Part shown: piece by piece, positions 31,818 through 40,342 of the stretch
Position numbering within the stretch: the stretch's first letter is position 1
Layout of the letters: every line of letters starts with the position of its first letter
From: a virus
DNA length: 64,000 nt
IMG/VR virus record: IMGVR_UViG_3300046534_001250
Span: 18,034-82,033 of that record
Strand: one strand, 5' to 3'
Notes under the pieces: generated by a model
Told to the model about the DNA's origin: nothing
What the model saw: the letters and a program-made list of their open reading frames with translations, nothing else
Database searches by the model: none
Translations under genes and position numbers: made by a program

Positions 31818-32157
31818 TTTGTTCTCCAAGTAACACATTGATAGTGCTCTTCATAGACTCTACATTAACTGCCTTGTCATCGAAATACAAGTCAGCTCCA
31901 GGCTTGCCGAAATAAATCTCATCATAAGGCACACCCCATGTATCGAGCTGTAAGCACGTCAGGAAGCCCCAGGCGGCAGTAGCCTGTCCAGGGTTACCCT
32001 TCGAGCTCCCCATCCCTCTAGCGGTATAGACGATGATTGTATGGCCATCCTCGCTCAACTTACGGAGTAGTTGAATCGCTTCTACGTCAGGCTTTGAATC
32101 TATGTAGTCGCCCTCCCCATGACAGAGCGTCTCATCTAAATCAAAACATAATCTCAT
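31804..32157 (-). CDS. HAD-superfamily phosphatase, GmhB/KdsC-like size
   Basis: The N-terminal FDLDETL (D6, D8, T10) is the HAD nucleophile motif. IIVYTARG holds the threonine of motif II, and KPGADLYFDDKAV supplies the lysine and the acidic pair of motifs III/IV. At 117 residues it is a minimal capless phosphatase, the class that includes small sugar-phosphate phosphatases. It overlaps the GT9 gene by 4 bases, which suggests the two act in one glycan step. Substrate specificity cannot be read from sequence alone. Confidence 0.85.
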   Translation of the reverse strand: MRLCFDLDETLCHGEGDYIDSKPDVEAIQLLRKLSEDGHTIIVYTARGMGSSKGNPGQATAAWGFLTCLQLDTWGVPYDEIYFGKPGADLYFDDKAVNVESMKSTINVLLGEQNGSI

Positions 32158-33011
32158 GCGTTCTCCCTTAAGGTCCTAATCATTTGCCCACAAACTTCTG
32201 TGGCTTGAATATCCTGCATACACTTGAAGACATACTCGCATTTAGTATACCAGCAACCCAGGCAAGACACCGTACTGGCTACAATCCCCGTATGCGATGG
32301 GTAGTAATTGATGCGTGAATCCGGGGGAGTGCTTCCAAAAAGCACTACAGAAGGAGTCGCTAACGCTCCTGCCATATGCATTGGGCCACTATCTGGTCCG
32401 ATGAAACAATCCGCTTCACCTATTAGCGCACCCATTTCCCGAATGTCAGTACCACTTACATCGATACAGTTACTATAGGAACTCCAATCACGACCACCCT
32501 CCCAATCTAGTATGAGGTAAGTGATTGATAGTTTCTCTGTTCCTGTTATTAGTTCTACGTACCTTTCTATTGGCCAGCTTCTTTTTATGTCATCGCTGGC
32601 CACATGCAGTACGACCATTTTATTGCTTGTTCTTAACGACCTAGCTTGCTCTGCTTCCTTGGCGGTCACTACGTAGAACGGTACCTTGTTCTTCGCTTCT
32701 ACCCCAAGGGCTTTGGCAAACAAGTCTATTCGATTCACTAATGGTAATCCCTTGTGCTCTTGTCTTATACATACTGATGATACATCTATTACTTTGTCAT
32801 AAGAACTATGGTTGATGCGCCGAGAATCAATAAGTTCATCTACAAACGGACACCCAGCAAGCAGCTGGGAGTACGTGCTAGTACTCAGGTCGATAGCGAA
32901 CGTAACATGTACACCAGTTTCCTTAAGTGCTCGAAGCCCCGGAGTAAGCATAAGCACATCGCCTACGCCTCCAGTCCTACGAAGTATACAAACTCTTTCT
33001 ACAATAGACAT
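32154..33011 (-). CDS. GT9-family (heptosyltransferase-like) glycosyltransferase
   Basis: GT9 enzymes transfer ADP-heptose or related sugars. The N-terminal RRTGGVGDVLMLTPGLRAL is the family GxGD..L.P.l..L signature. VVLHVASDDIKRSWPIERYVELI matches the family '..H.g.....k.Wp...y..L' block. CFIGPDSGPMHMAGALATPSVVLFG is the donor-site motif, and the C-terminus has the typical GT9 cysteines (CLGCWYTKCEYVFKC). There is no membrane segment. It lies at the promoter-distal end of the tail operon next to a HAD phosphatase and may glycosylate virion proteins or alter the host surface. Confidence 0.88.
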   Translation of the reverse strand: MSIVERVCILRRTGGVGDVLMLTPGLRALKETGVHVTFAIDLSTSTYSQLLAGCPFVDELIDSRRINHSSYDKVIDVSSVCIRQEHKGLPLVNRIDLFAKALGVEAKNKVPFYVVTAKEAEQARSLRTSNKMVVLHVASDDIKRSWPIERYVELITGTEKLSITYLILDWEGGRDWSSYSNCIDVSGTDIREMGALIGEADCFIGPDSGPMHMAGALATPSVVLFGSTPPDSRINYYPSHTGIVASTVSCLGCWYTKCEYVFKCMQDIQATEVCGQMIRTLRENA

Positions 33012-33018
33012 TCAAAGA

Positions 33019-35430
33019 CTAGAGTAAGTCCCAGGCAACAGAGACATGAGAGATCCGAGCAATAACCGGAGCTGCGGCTGCAGTCTTGATCCCATAGTAA
33101 ACCTGGCCTAAATATTCACTAGCAGGATTAAGGACATTGGTAGCTCCGGTTACAACAATTACGTCATTCATTGAAAGTGTTACTTGGCCACCGGCATTAA
33201 CAGAGAACTTAACTGCAAGTGGAGTATCAGCAGCCGCAGGGACTCCGGTATCTGTAACAGTATCAACACCGACAGCAGAAGTAACTAGGTACCAATTCGC
33301 AGAAGTACTATCATAACGAATAATCATTTTTTCATCGTCTGATGTATCGTCGAAAATATCAATATCTTCACGAATGCCAAACTCTACACGCTGACTAGTC
33401 AAGGTATCAAGGCTTATGACAGTAGCCAATACAACCTTAGACGTTGTGCTGTACTTGGCTATAGAAGTAACCTTTCCGCCCTGCCAGCGATTTGTATGAT
33501 CGCTGTATTCAGGAGAGATAACAGTACAATCATTAGCTGCGGTATTAGTTACCAATGCAATGTAGCTTTCTGAAAAACCACTGACAGTTGGGTTGTTGAC
33601 TCCGCCTAAACCAAAGATGTGATTGGAGCTAAAAGTAGATACTGCTTCAGGGCGTAACTCAAACCCCTCACGAAACACAGCCCGGCTTCTAGTATTGGCA
33701 ATATCGTAACGTAAGTCGCCAGCAATTGTATCTACAATCTCAGCATCAAGGGTAATAGCACCACGAGTACCGGTTGGGGAAGCACCCGTTGTGATAGTGA
33801 TATCTCCCGAGTCATCATCTGTACTGTCTCCAGTCAGGATGTTGATCGCTCCCGAAGGAGGAGTAGAGCCATCAGAACCAACATCACCTGTGCGGATTGT
33901 AATGGGGGAAGTATAGTAGTTGCTGTCTGCTGTTTCGATTAAGATCTTCGACTCAGTAGTAGCCCCCGCCAACATGTGAATAATACCACCACCACCAGCT
34001 CCACCACTGGTACTGCTACCAGTGTGAAGATCCAGGTTTCCAGTATCGCCACTGACCGTGTCCGCAGTATGGATAAAGATCCCGCCACTATTCTGATCAC
34101 TTGTACCGGTATACATATAAATAGCACCAGTAGTAGCTTCTGAGGTACCAGTTCTCAATGACAGGTCACCAGACTGTGAAGTATCGGTACCGTTGCCAGT
34201 CAATATTGAAACAGTACCAGTAAAATCTCCAACAGCACTATCGCGAGCCTCGCTAGTAATAGTTACGCCTTCTGGATAAGTGTTGCCATCTTTACCATTA
34301 GAAGATTTAATCAACACCCCGCCGTCACTAAAGCCACTAGAAGGCTCTTGTGCTCCGGGTGTGATCGTAATGCGCCCAAAGCGATTTGTCGCAGAGGCTC
34401 CAGTAAAGAGACTCAAGTCACCACTCTTCTCATCAGAGTCACCAGAGTAAATGAAAACTTGCCCACTATCACCGCTAGTTCCAGAGCCAGCATCAGCCAA
34501 GCCAGAATAGATCTTGACTTCACCTGTATCGCCAGCGGTACCACCGGCATCAGTCGTAGTGGTATTTCCGGAGCGTACTGTAACTGCTCCTGAGCCAGTG
34601 CCAATTTTGTTGTTGGTTACGGTTCTAATACCTGTTTCAATTACAATGGGAACCGTAGCAGCTGTTTCAGCTACATCAGTTACTGCAACAGTGGCAAAAT
34701 CAACTGTTGATCCTGAGTATCTTGCATAGCCATTAAGAGCTGTACCAAAAGACAGCAAATCCCCATCAGAAACAACAGGGTTTGTGCCGTTGGATGTCTC
34801 CCCGATTAAGAGGCTTGCTCCCCAGCCAGCTAAACCAGCAAGGCTAAGAGTAGGGTAAGAGTCAGTGTAGCTCAAGCCAGTAGGCGAGTAGCCATTAAAC
34901 AGATTGCCAACAGCATCAATAATTTGAGCTAAAGGATGCGACAAATCTGATAAGCCATCACCATCAAGGGTGTAGTTGTCGCCAAAAGCATCTACAACGA
35001 CCTGATCCAAATCAAGATCGTTGGCTGTGATAAGACCACGAACAGCAGTGTCGTCATAAGCACTGGCTTCTGCCGCAGTAATAGCGTTTTCAATTCGCGC
35101 AATCTCTGCCAAAAGTACATCAACCGTTTCTTTGATTGTAAGTTTCCGACCAAGACCACTATCGTAATAAACTTCGGCACCAGAGCTATTAGCTTCTACG
35201 TGCGTGTAGATTGCATTGCCAGACAAGCCAAGGGTCTGAGGATCAACCCCAGTTACTTCAGCTAGCTTAACCATTAATGGATAGTAGACAGTGTTCAACT
35301 GATTAATTAAGTTAGCAATGTCTGCCTTAGTGTTGGCAACATGTGCTGTACGTTGCGCAACAGTTTGAAGAGTGCCGCTACTCGCACCAGTTCTCTGTGT
35401 GAGGATTTCGAGGTCGGTAGACAATGGCAT
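33019..35430 (-). CDS. Tail fibre/appendage protein with a repeated beta-strand array
   Basis: This 803-residue protein has three parts. Residues 1-~270 are a helical and mixed N-terminus (LAEIARIENAITAAEASAYDD). Residues ~275-565 are an array of about 17 copies of a G-x-(I/V/L)-x-(I/V/L)-x-T-G unit, such as GDLSLFTGAS, GTVSILTGNG and GAINILTGDS, which should stack as a beta-helix or beta-prism. The C-terminal ~230 residues (FREGFELRPEAVSTFSSN to the end) look like a lectin-type beta-sandwich. This build suits a fibre or receptor-binding appendage. It shares one base with the previous gene (TAATG). Confidence 0.72.
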   Translation of the reverse strand: MPLSTDLEILTQRTGASSGTLQTVAQRTAHVANTKADIANLINQLNTVYYPLMVKLAEVTGVDPQTLGLSGNAIYTHVEANSSGAEVYYDSGLGRKLTIKETVDVLLAEIARIENAITAAEASAYDDTAVRGLITANDLDLDQVVVDAFGDNYTLDGDGLSDLSHPLAQIIDAVGNLFNGYSPTGLSYTDSYPTLSLAGLAGWGASLLIGETSNGTNPVVSDGDLLSFGTALNGYARYSGSTVDFATVAVTDVAETAATVPIVIETGIRTVTNNKIGTGSGAVTVRSGNTTTTDAGGTAGDTGEVKIYSGLADAGSGTSGDSGQVFIYSGDSDEKSGDLSLFTGASATNRFGRITITPGAQEPSSGFSDGGVLIKSSNGKDGNTYPEGVTITSEARDSAVGDFTGTVSILTGNGTDTSQSGDLSLRTGTSEATTGAIYMYTGTSDQNSGGIFIHTADTVSGDTGNLDLHTGSSTSGGAGGGGIIHMLAGATTESKILIETADSNYYTSPITIRTGDVGSDGSTPPSGAINILTGDSTDDDSGDITITTGASPTGTRGAITLDAEIVDTIAGDLRYDIANTRSRAVFREGFELRPEAVSTFSSNHIFGLGGVNNPTVSGFSESYIALVTNTAANDCTVISPEYSDHTNRWQGGKVTSIAKYSTTSKVVLATVISLDTLTSQRVEFGIREDIDIFDDTSDDEKMIIRYDSTSANWYLVTSAVGVDTVTDTGVPAAADTPLAVKFSVNAGGQVTLSMNDVIVVTGATNVLNPASEYLGQVYYGIKTAAAAPVIARISHVSVAWDLL
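33735..34600 (-). repeat. Imperfect repeat array coding for stacked beta strands
   Basis: About 17 imperfect units of 14-20 codons share the protein pattern G-x-(I/V)-x-I-x-TG-(D/A/S). Spacers are rich in S, D, T and G. The DNA repeats are diverged, so the periodicity is clearest in protein. Short in-frame changes in unit number would alter fibre length. Confidence 0.7.
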
Positions 35431-37430
35431 TAAATCACCCGTGCTTTGAAGGAGTTGATTACCGGAGTGACATTTGGATCACTGGTATTAAGTACTGCTC
35501 TAACGTAAAAGCTTGTTGCTGGTCCGTCTTGCAGGATCCATGTGGTATCGAATAATTCGTTTACCCACGATGAATCAGTTTTGTTGACCTTCACTTTGAA
35601 GTGGAGATTCCCATCGGCGTTTTCTACCGTGAAACTATTATAGTACCTTTCGTCACTAAATTCTAGATTGCTGAAGTCTTCAGGAGCTAGGTAATAAAGA
35701 CGTTGGCCGTAGTACTTGTCTGTACCAAAGTAAGGCTTAAGCCCAGTATGATCTCCCCGATACTGATACCCTTCGATAATGTACCTGTGGTTGTAAGGAT
35801 ACAGCGGATCATTCTGTAAGAAATCTTCAGGACTACTCAACCCAGAAGGCAAAGCTAGCCAATTAGCCTTCGAAGTAGTGAACTGAAAAACACCCTTAGG
35901 CACGTGAACACTTCCACTAACGGGAGTACCTGACAAGAAAGCATTGGAGGAGCCAAGGTCTAATGTAATGCCTTCTTCAGACTCTACCTCAAACGTAGTT
36001 CCCATTAAGCCAGACGCAGTTTCGTACCAGCCAGGAGGAAGACCAAGTACTGTCGCTTGAGAGGAAGGCATGTTGCGGTTGATAACAACTTCCGATAGCG
36101 GAGTCTTGGTTACGAAGTTTTCAGCAACGTAAACATTCAATACGCCCTCAGTGGCGTATTGTAAATTCTCTAGCCCGGTGACAGATTCAAGTACACTGCC
36201 AGCAGAAAGAGTTGAATCTATGTATTGAGCAGAGTCACCTGGAGCATTAGATGCAAAAGAAACAATAGGAGCATGTCCTGTTCTCTCTTCAACTGCTAAC
36301 CAGGGCCCATCAACATTGACAGAAGCAAACCAGTTGACGTAAGTGCCAGGAGGTTTCACACAGCAACTCCTCAGTGTTAACTTCGTGAAGGCAATATCTC
36401 CACCCTCTGCATTTGTAACGGAGTAAGGACCAGAGTAAAGCTCGGCGTCCTGGGCTAAACGATAGCTGTTATTAAACACTTGAATACTATCTAGAGAGAA
36501 TACGTAAACATTCTGTCTCCCACTAGTAGTCTTTTGATCGGAAGCTGTTTTTGACAATCGGATCTGCAGTTTCTTAACACCGCTTACACCAATAGGAAAA
36601 GTATTTTGCCCCTTGATTAAGACTTGCTCGACAGGTTCTACCGGAGTAACAACAGAGCCACCAGTACTGTAAAATACTGTGGCTGTTAGATCGCTATCCA
36701 CAGCAATTGGTAAACCATTAAGGCGTAGCTCTGACACATCAGTATCTTCGGTAAACACTATGTCTATCAGTAAACTAACCCTACCACGCTCTCTGTCCGT
36801 ATAAACCAGATACTCCCAGGTACTACCATCAGTCTCTACTAGCGCATGAACAGGGGAAGTAGCACTCTGACCTAAAAGCGTACTGGCACTAAAAGCAGCA
36901 GCTCTTATAGTGGCATCTTCAAGATTTACTTCTGCCCAGTTCTGCTTAGGCAACGTAACAGCACCAGCCTCAACAGAAGCAGTACTCTTAACAAGATCAA
37001 CACGGTTCTGAGCTCCGAACTCTTCTTCTATACCATGCAAGAAAACGTCAGCAGTAGAAGTGAGCAGCAAGAGGTTGTCTGCTCTGCTTCCTTGGATATC
37101 TAATAGGCGATTGAGTCGATAGGCATTCGTCATGAACCCACGAAAGCTATCGTCAAGAGAACCGAACAAAGAGTCAAGCTCTCCATTAATAGCTCTCAGG
37201 TCGTCTACGAATGCCCTGCGATTAGCAGTCTCTTGAGATGCGCTAGCATGCTGTCCAAAGCCAGGCCTCTCTACGTCATAGCCACTAAAGCCAATCTTAT
37301 CAAGGTTCGGTTTAGCGACACCAGCTTTAGTCAGCAGGATTCGAAGCTCCTGAGATGTCGGAGAACGACTATTAGACTTTACAAAGTCTTCAATAACCCT
37401 TCTCTTAAGTGCTTTTTCAAAATGCTTCAT
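35430..37430 (-). CDS. Large virion structural protein (666 aa), paralogue 3
   Basis: No enzymatic motif is visible. The N-terminal ~130 residues are helical, then a beta-sandwich region follows (RVSLLIDIVFTEDTDVSELRLNGLPI) that resembles the equivalent part of the two upstream genes, and then a long beta-rich C-terminus (EDATIRAAAF to VTPVINSFKARVI). The similarity in layout to the genes at 37430 and 40332 suggests gene duplication within the tail/baseplate module. It overlaps both neighbours by one base. Confidence 0.6.
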   Translation of the reverse strand: MKHFEKALKRRVIEDFVKSNSRSPTSQELRILLTKAGVAKPNLDKIGFSGYDVERPGFGQHASASQETANRRAFVDDLRAINGELDSLFGSLDDSFRGFMTNAYRLNRLLDIQGSRADNLLLLTSTADVFLHGIEEEFGAQNRVDLVKSTASVEAGAVTLPKQNWAEVNLEDATIRAAAFSASTLLGQSATSPVHALVETDGSTWEYLVYTDRERGRVSLLIDIVFTEDTDVSELRLNGLPIAVDSDLTATVFYSTGGSVVTPVEPVEQVLIKGQNTFPIGVSGVKKLQIRLSKTASDQKTTSGRQNVYVFSLDSIQVFNNSYRLAQDAELYSGPYSVTNAEGGDIAFTKLTLRSCCVKPPGTYVNWFASVNVDGPWLAVEERTGHAPIVSFASNAPGDSAQYIDSTLSAGSVLESVTGLENLQYATEGVLNVYVAENFVTKTPLSEVVINRNMPSSQATVLGLPPGWYETASGLMGTTFEVESEEGITLDLGSSNAFLSGTPVSGSVHVPKGVFQFTTSKANWLALPSGLSSPEDFLQNDPLYPYNHRYIIEGYQYRGDHTGLKPYFGTDKYYGQRLYYLAPEDFSNLEFSDERYYNSFTVENADGNLHFKVKVNKTDSSWVNELFDTTWILQDGPATSFYVRAVLNTSDPNVTPVINSFKARVI

Positions 37431-40342
37431 TATCTAAACCTAAATCCAAGTAGTGAAACCAATGGGCTGAAATACGTTTCCAATCCACGAAGAGTCTTTT
37501 GGTTAGCAGCTGTAGCCCATACACATTTAATGTATCCCACATCTCCCCACAGATTCTTACCACTAGTATGAACCTGGTTTGCCCTTTTATCAAAAGTGCT
37601 CTCTATCGGTAGTGCAATATCATAACACGCTTCGTACACAGCAACCTTGTACGTAAGGGTGGACCCACTCCGGAAAGCAGCGTAAGAGAAAACCATACCT
37701 CGACTATAGTTTACAGAGTACTTGTTACGAGGGTTGAAGTCTGGGTCCCGATACAGGTAAGTGATTGAGATCCCAGCAGGAAGGCTGACTCCAACGCCAG
37801 TGTAAATAGAGACAGTGCCATCGTTTGCTACATACCAATCGCCATCAGCAACTACGTTAACTAGCGCAGTCTTTTGACTAACAAATGTAGCCACATCTCC
37901 GAACACAACTCCGCCATCGTTGTACCAGAGCACACCAGCAGAAAGGTTGAATGAAACTATACCAGCTGTATCCGGTAGCGCAATAGTTTCTTCAGCGTGC
38001 ATAGGAACCAGTCCTAAGAATTCACTCTTCCCATTAAGGTAAGGAACTTCTACCGGTGTTGCACCATTGTCAAACAGATTGACAGGAACCTTCAACGTAC
38101 CAGGTATTAAGCTATCGTAGCTTAACCTGTATGCATCAATGACACTCGTTACCTGGTCTCTGGTTATCTCAATAGCTGCAACGCCAACCATGGGTGAAAG
38201 CTGCTCACCAACCGTGTCTGCAGCATCCCTGGCAACAAAACTACTGTCGGGTATTGTAACTCCGACAGGAACGCCATCCTCGAACACGATGTCGTAAGAC
38301 TCGCTAGGTAAAGGGGCAGCGGTCAAGTGCGTGTAAGTAAGCCTCGCCAACTTACTTCCCAGCTCAGAATCAAGCTCAAGGATACCATTCTGAAAGTCTA
38401 CGAAGTATTTACTAGGGCCCAATAGGCTCCTGTTCGTCACCAGTGTGTAGGTGCTCATGTCTGAAAAAACCAAAGAGGTAGTATCAGCAAGCAAGTGACT
38501 ATGAGGAAGGTTGATTGTCTTTTGGTCCTTCGGCATAACCACGGTATTAACAACGCCAGCAGCAGGCAGGTACTTGATACTGATCGTTTCTTTATCTGGG
38601 TCCGGGATAGTCTCAAACTTATGATGGAATCCGCCAGCCACTGGAGTGAACTTCATCTTCTCAGGAGAAACAACCATTGAAACCCGACTACCAGTACGTA
38701 ATTGAGAAGGCATAACCAGTTCTCGATAGTCGTCAGCGAAGGACCATTGGCCAGAACTTACAGCAGTGTTGTCGACGACGTACTCTTGCTTTATGCGGTT
38801 TACATAAATGCTTATATCGTCAGCATCTAAACCATGATCTAGAATGTAGATCGGAAGCCCGAATGCAACCTCCGCATCAACGCCCTTCCCGAGGGGGCGT
38901 TGACCAAAACGATCGCCCCTTCTGACAGTCCCCGACTGGAAGGTCCATGGCTTCTGTACCGACGGGCTATCTAAGGAGAATATAATGTTCGATTGAGAAC
39001 GAGATGCTCCCTTGGTCTGCATAGGGTAATCAAACTTCATGCCGTCGGACCAAGAAGCAATACCACTCAACGCCCCATCTGGTCGCTCCAAGTCTAGGCG
39101 CCAAACGAAAGAACCACCTTGCCCATCGAGTAAGATTGTCTCCCCTCCTGGGTCTAGTTCTGTATGCTTCCAACTACCACCACCATCACTCGTAACACTA
39201 AGCGATGCATCGTAAGTACTAGTGTCCGCAGGAGCAATCTCTACGACCGGAAGTGCAGCATAGAGTCCTTTGGGTAGCTCAGATTCTAAGCTGTTTACTT
39301 GGCCACTGCTTTTGAAAGCATGTCTGCCAGCCCGTAATGACTTCACGCCTATGGCAAAACGCTTTCGTAACTGCTCGCCAACTACGATCTGGGTACTATG
39401 GTTCTGAATTAAACTGATTACCACGACTTGCGTTTCGACCGGAAGGAATATCATATTCCATTCAGAGTCAGTTCCTGCAGACTTAACATCATATGCATCG
39501 GGACTGCTACCAGGAGCTAAGTCTCTAATTGATGTCCCATCCGTTCCGAAGCGGATGTCTTCGATCTTGAAGGCAATACCGTCCCCGAACGAGATAGGCT
39601 CCATCGCAAGATAATTGATAACCTCTGGCTTGGAGAACTCAACAACAAGCTTGAGCTTTACAGGCCCAACGTCAAGCTTCTCAAACTCAAACCAACGACT
39701 AGAGTCTCCGGAGATTACATTCAAGGGGCTGACATTATTTACAGTGACTGCACGATTGCTATTGCCAGGTCTACCTACACTATCTCGCCCTACTGAAACC
39801 TTCTTGGGGCTAAGCGTAATGGTGTCCTCAATGGGAAGAGTGGCAATGCCTTGCTGCGTTTGTATATTCAGAACAGGCTTCTCAACGAATGAGTCTCCGA
39901 GTCCACGCCAGGTAAGGAAGTTCTCAGCCAGTACGAAGCTACTACGCTCGTCGCTCCAAAGCTTAGCAGCCGCTCGCTTCTGCTGGATGGTCTTCTTCTT
40001 ACCAACCAGCTGCATGAGAGTTATCTCTTGAGTATTTAACCTAGATAGAAACAACGTTATGAGCCGACGCATCTTCGTTAGCGACGCCTTCACAAACCAA
40101 CGTTGTTCCGTATAGGCGCTGTTCAGTTCGCTAAGCTCTTGGTACTGACCACTGGAAACCTCTTGCAACTGAATGTCAAAAGTATTCAAGCGTTCAAACA
40201 AAGCCATGGCGTCAGACTCTACGCCAAGTCGACCCTCAAGCGTAGAAGCATACTGCCAGCGAGACACAAAGTCTTTCAAGGCATCCGTTAGCGCATCAAC
40301 CTCAGCTAAATACTTCTGATCTAAAACAATATTAAGACTCAT
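37430..40342 (-). CDS. Large virion structural protein (970 aa), paralogue 2
   Basis: The layout matches its neighbours: about 150 helical residues (WFVKASLTKMRRLITLFLSRL, then KKKTIQQKRAAAKLW), a beta-sandwich (VGPVKLKLVVEFSKPEVINYLAMEPISFG, F5/8- or discoidin-like in pattern), and a long series of beta domains. It ends with a region rich in VWATAANQKTLRGLETYF. There is no catalytic motif. It is most likely a baseplate-rim, collar or side-fibre component. It overlaps the upstream gene by 11 bases. Confidence 0.6.
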   Translation of the reverse strand: MSLNIVLDQKYLAEVDALTDALKDFVSRWQYASTLEGRLGVESDAMALFERLNTFDIQLQEVSSGQYQELSELNSAYTEQRWFVKASLTKMRRLITLFLSRLNTQEITLMQLVGKKKTIQQKRAAAKLWSDERSSFVLAENFLTWRGLGDSFVEKPVLNIQTQQGIATLPIEDTITLSPKKVSVGRDSVGRPGNSNRAVTVNNVSPLNVISGDSSRWFEFEKLDVGPVKLKLVVEFSKPEVINYLAMEPISFGDGIAFKIEDIRFGTDGTSIRDLAPGSSPDAYDVKSAGTDSEWNMIFLPVETQVVVISLIQNHSTQIVVGEQLRKRFAIGVKSLRAGRHAFKSSGQVNSLESELPKGLYAALPVVEIAPADTSTYDASLSVTSDGGGSWKHTELDPGGETILLDGQGGSFVWRLDLERPDGALSGIASWSDGMKFDYPMQTKGASRSQSNIIFSLDSPSVQKPWTFQSGTVRRGDRFGQRPLGKGVDAEVAFGLPIYILDHGLDADDISIYVNRIKQEYVVDNTAVSSGQWSFADDYRELVMPSQLRTGSRVSMVVSPEKMKFTPVAGGFHHKFETIPDPDKETISIKYLPAAGVVNTVVMPKDQKTINLPHSHLLADTTSLVFSDMSTYTLVTNRSLLGPSKYFVDFQNGILELDSELGSKLARLTYTHLTAAPLPSESYDIVFEDGVPVGVTIPDSSFVARDAADTVGEQLSPMVGVAAIEITRDQVTSVIDAYRLSYDSLIPGTLKVPVNLFDNGATPVEVPYLNGKSEFLGLVPMHAEETIALPDTAGIVSFNLSAGVLWYNDGGVVFGDVATFVSQKTALVNVVADGDWYVANDGTVSIYTGVGVSLPAGISITYLYRDPDFNPRNKYSVNYSRGMVFSYAAFRSGSTLTYKVAVYEACYDIALPIESTFDKRANQVHTSGKNLWGDVGYIKCVWATAANQKTLRGLETYFSPLVSLLGFRFR

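Noticed and set aside
33735-34600. Repeat array as a CRISPR locus
   Set aside because: Repeats are imperfect, of protein period, in frame within a long coding region, and have no constant spacer length.
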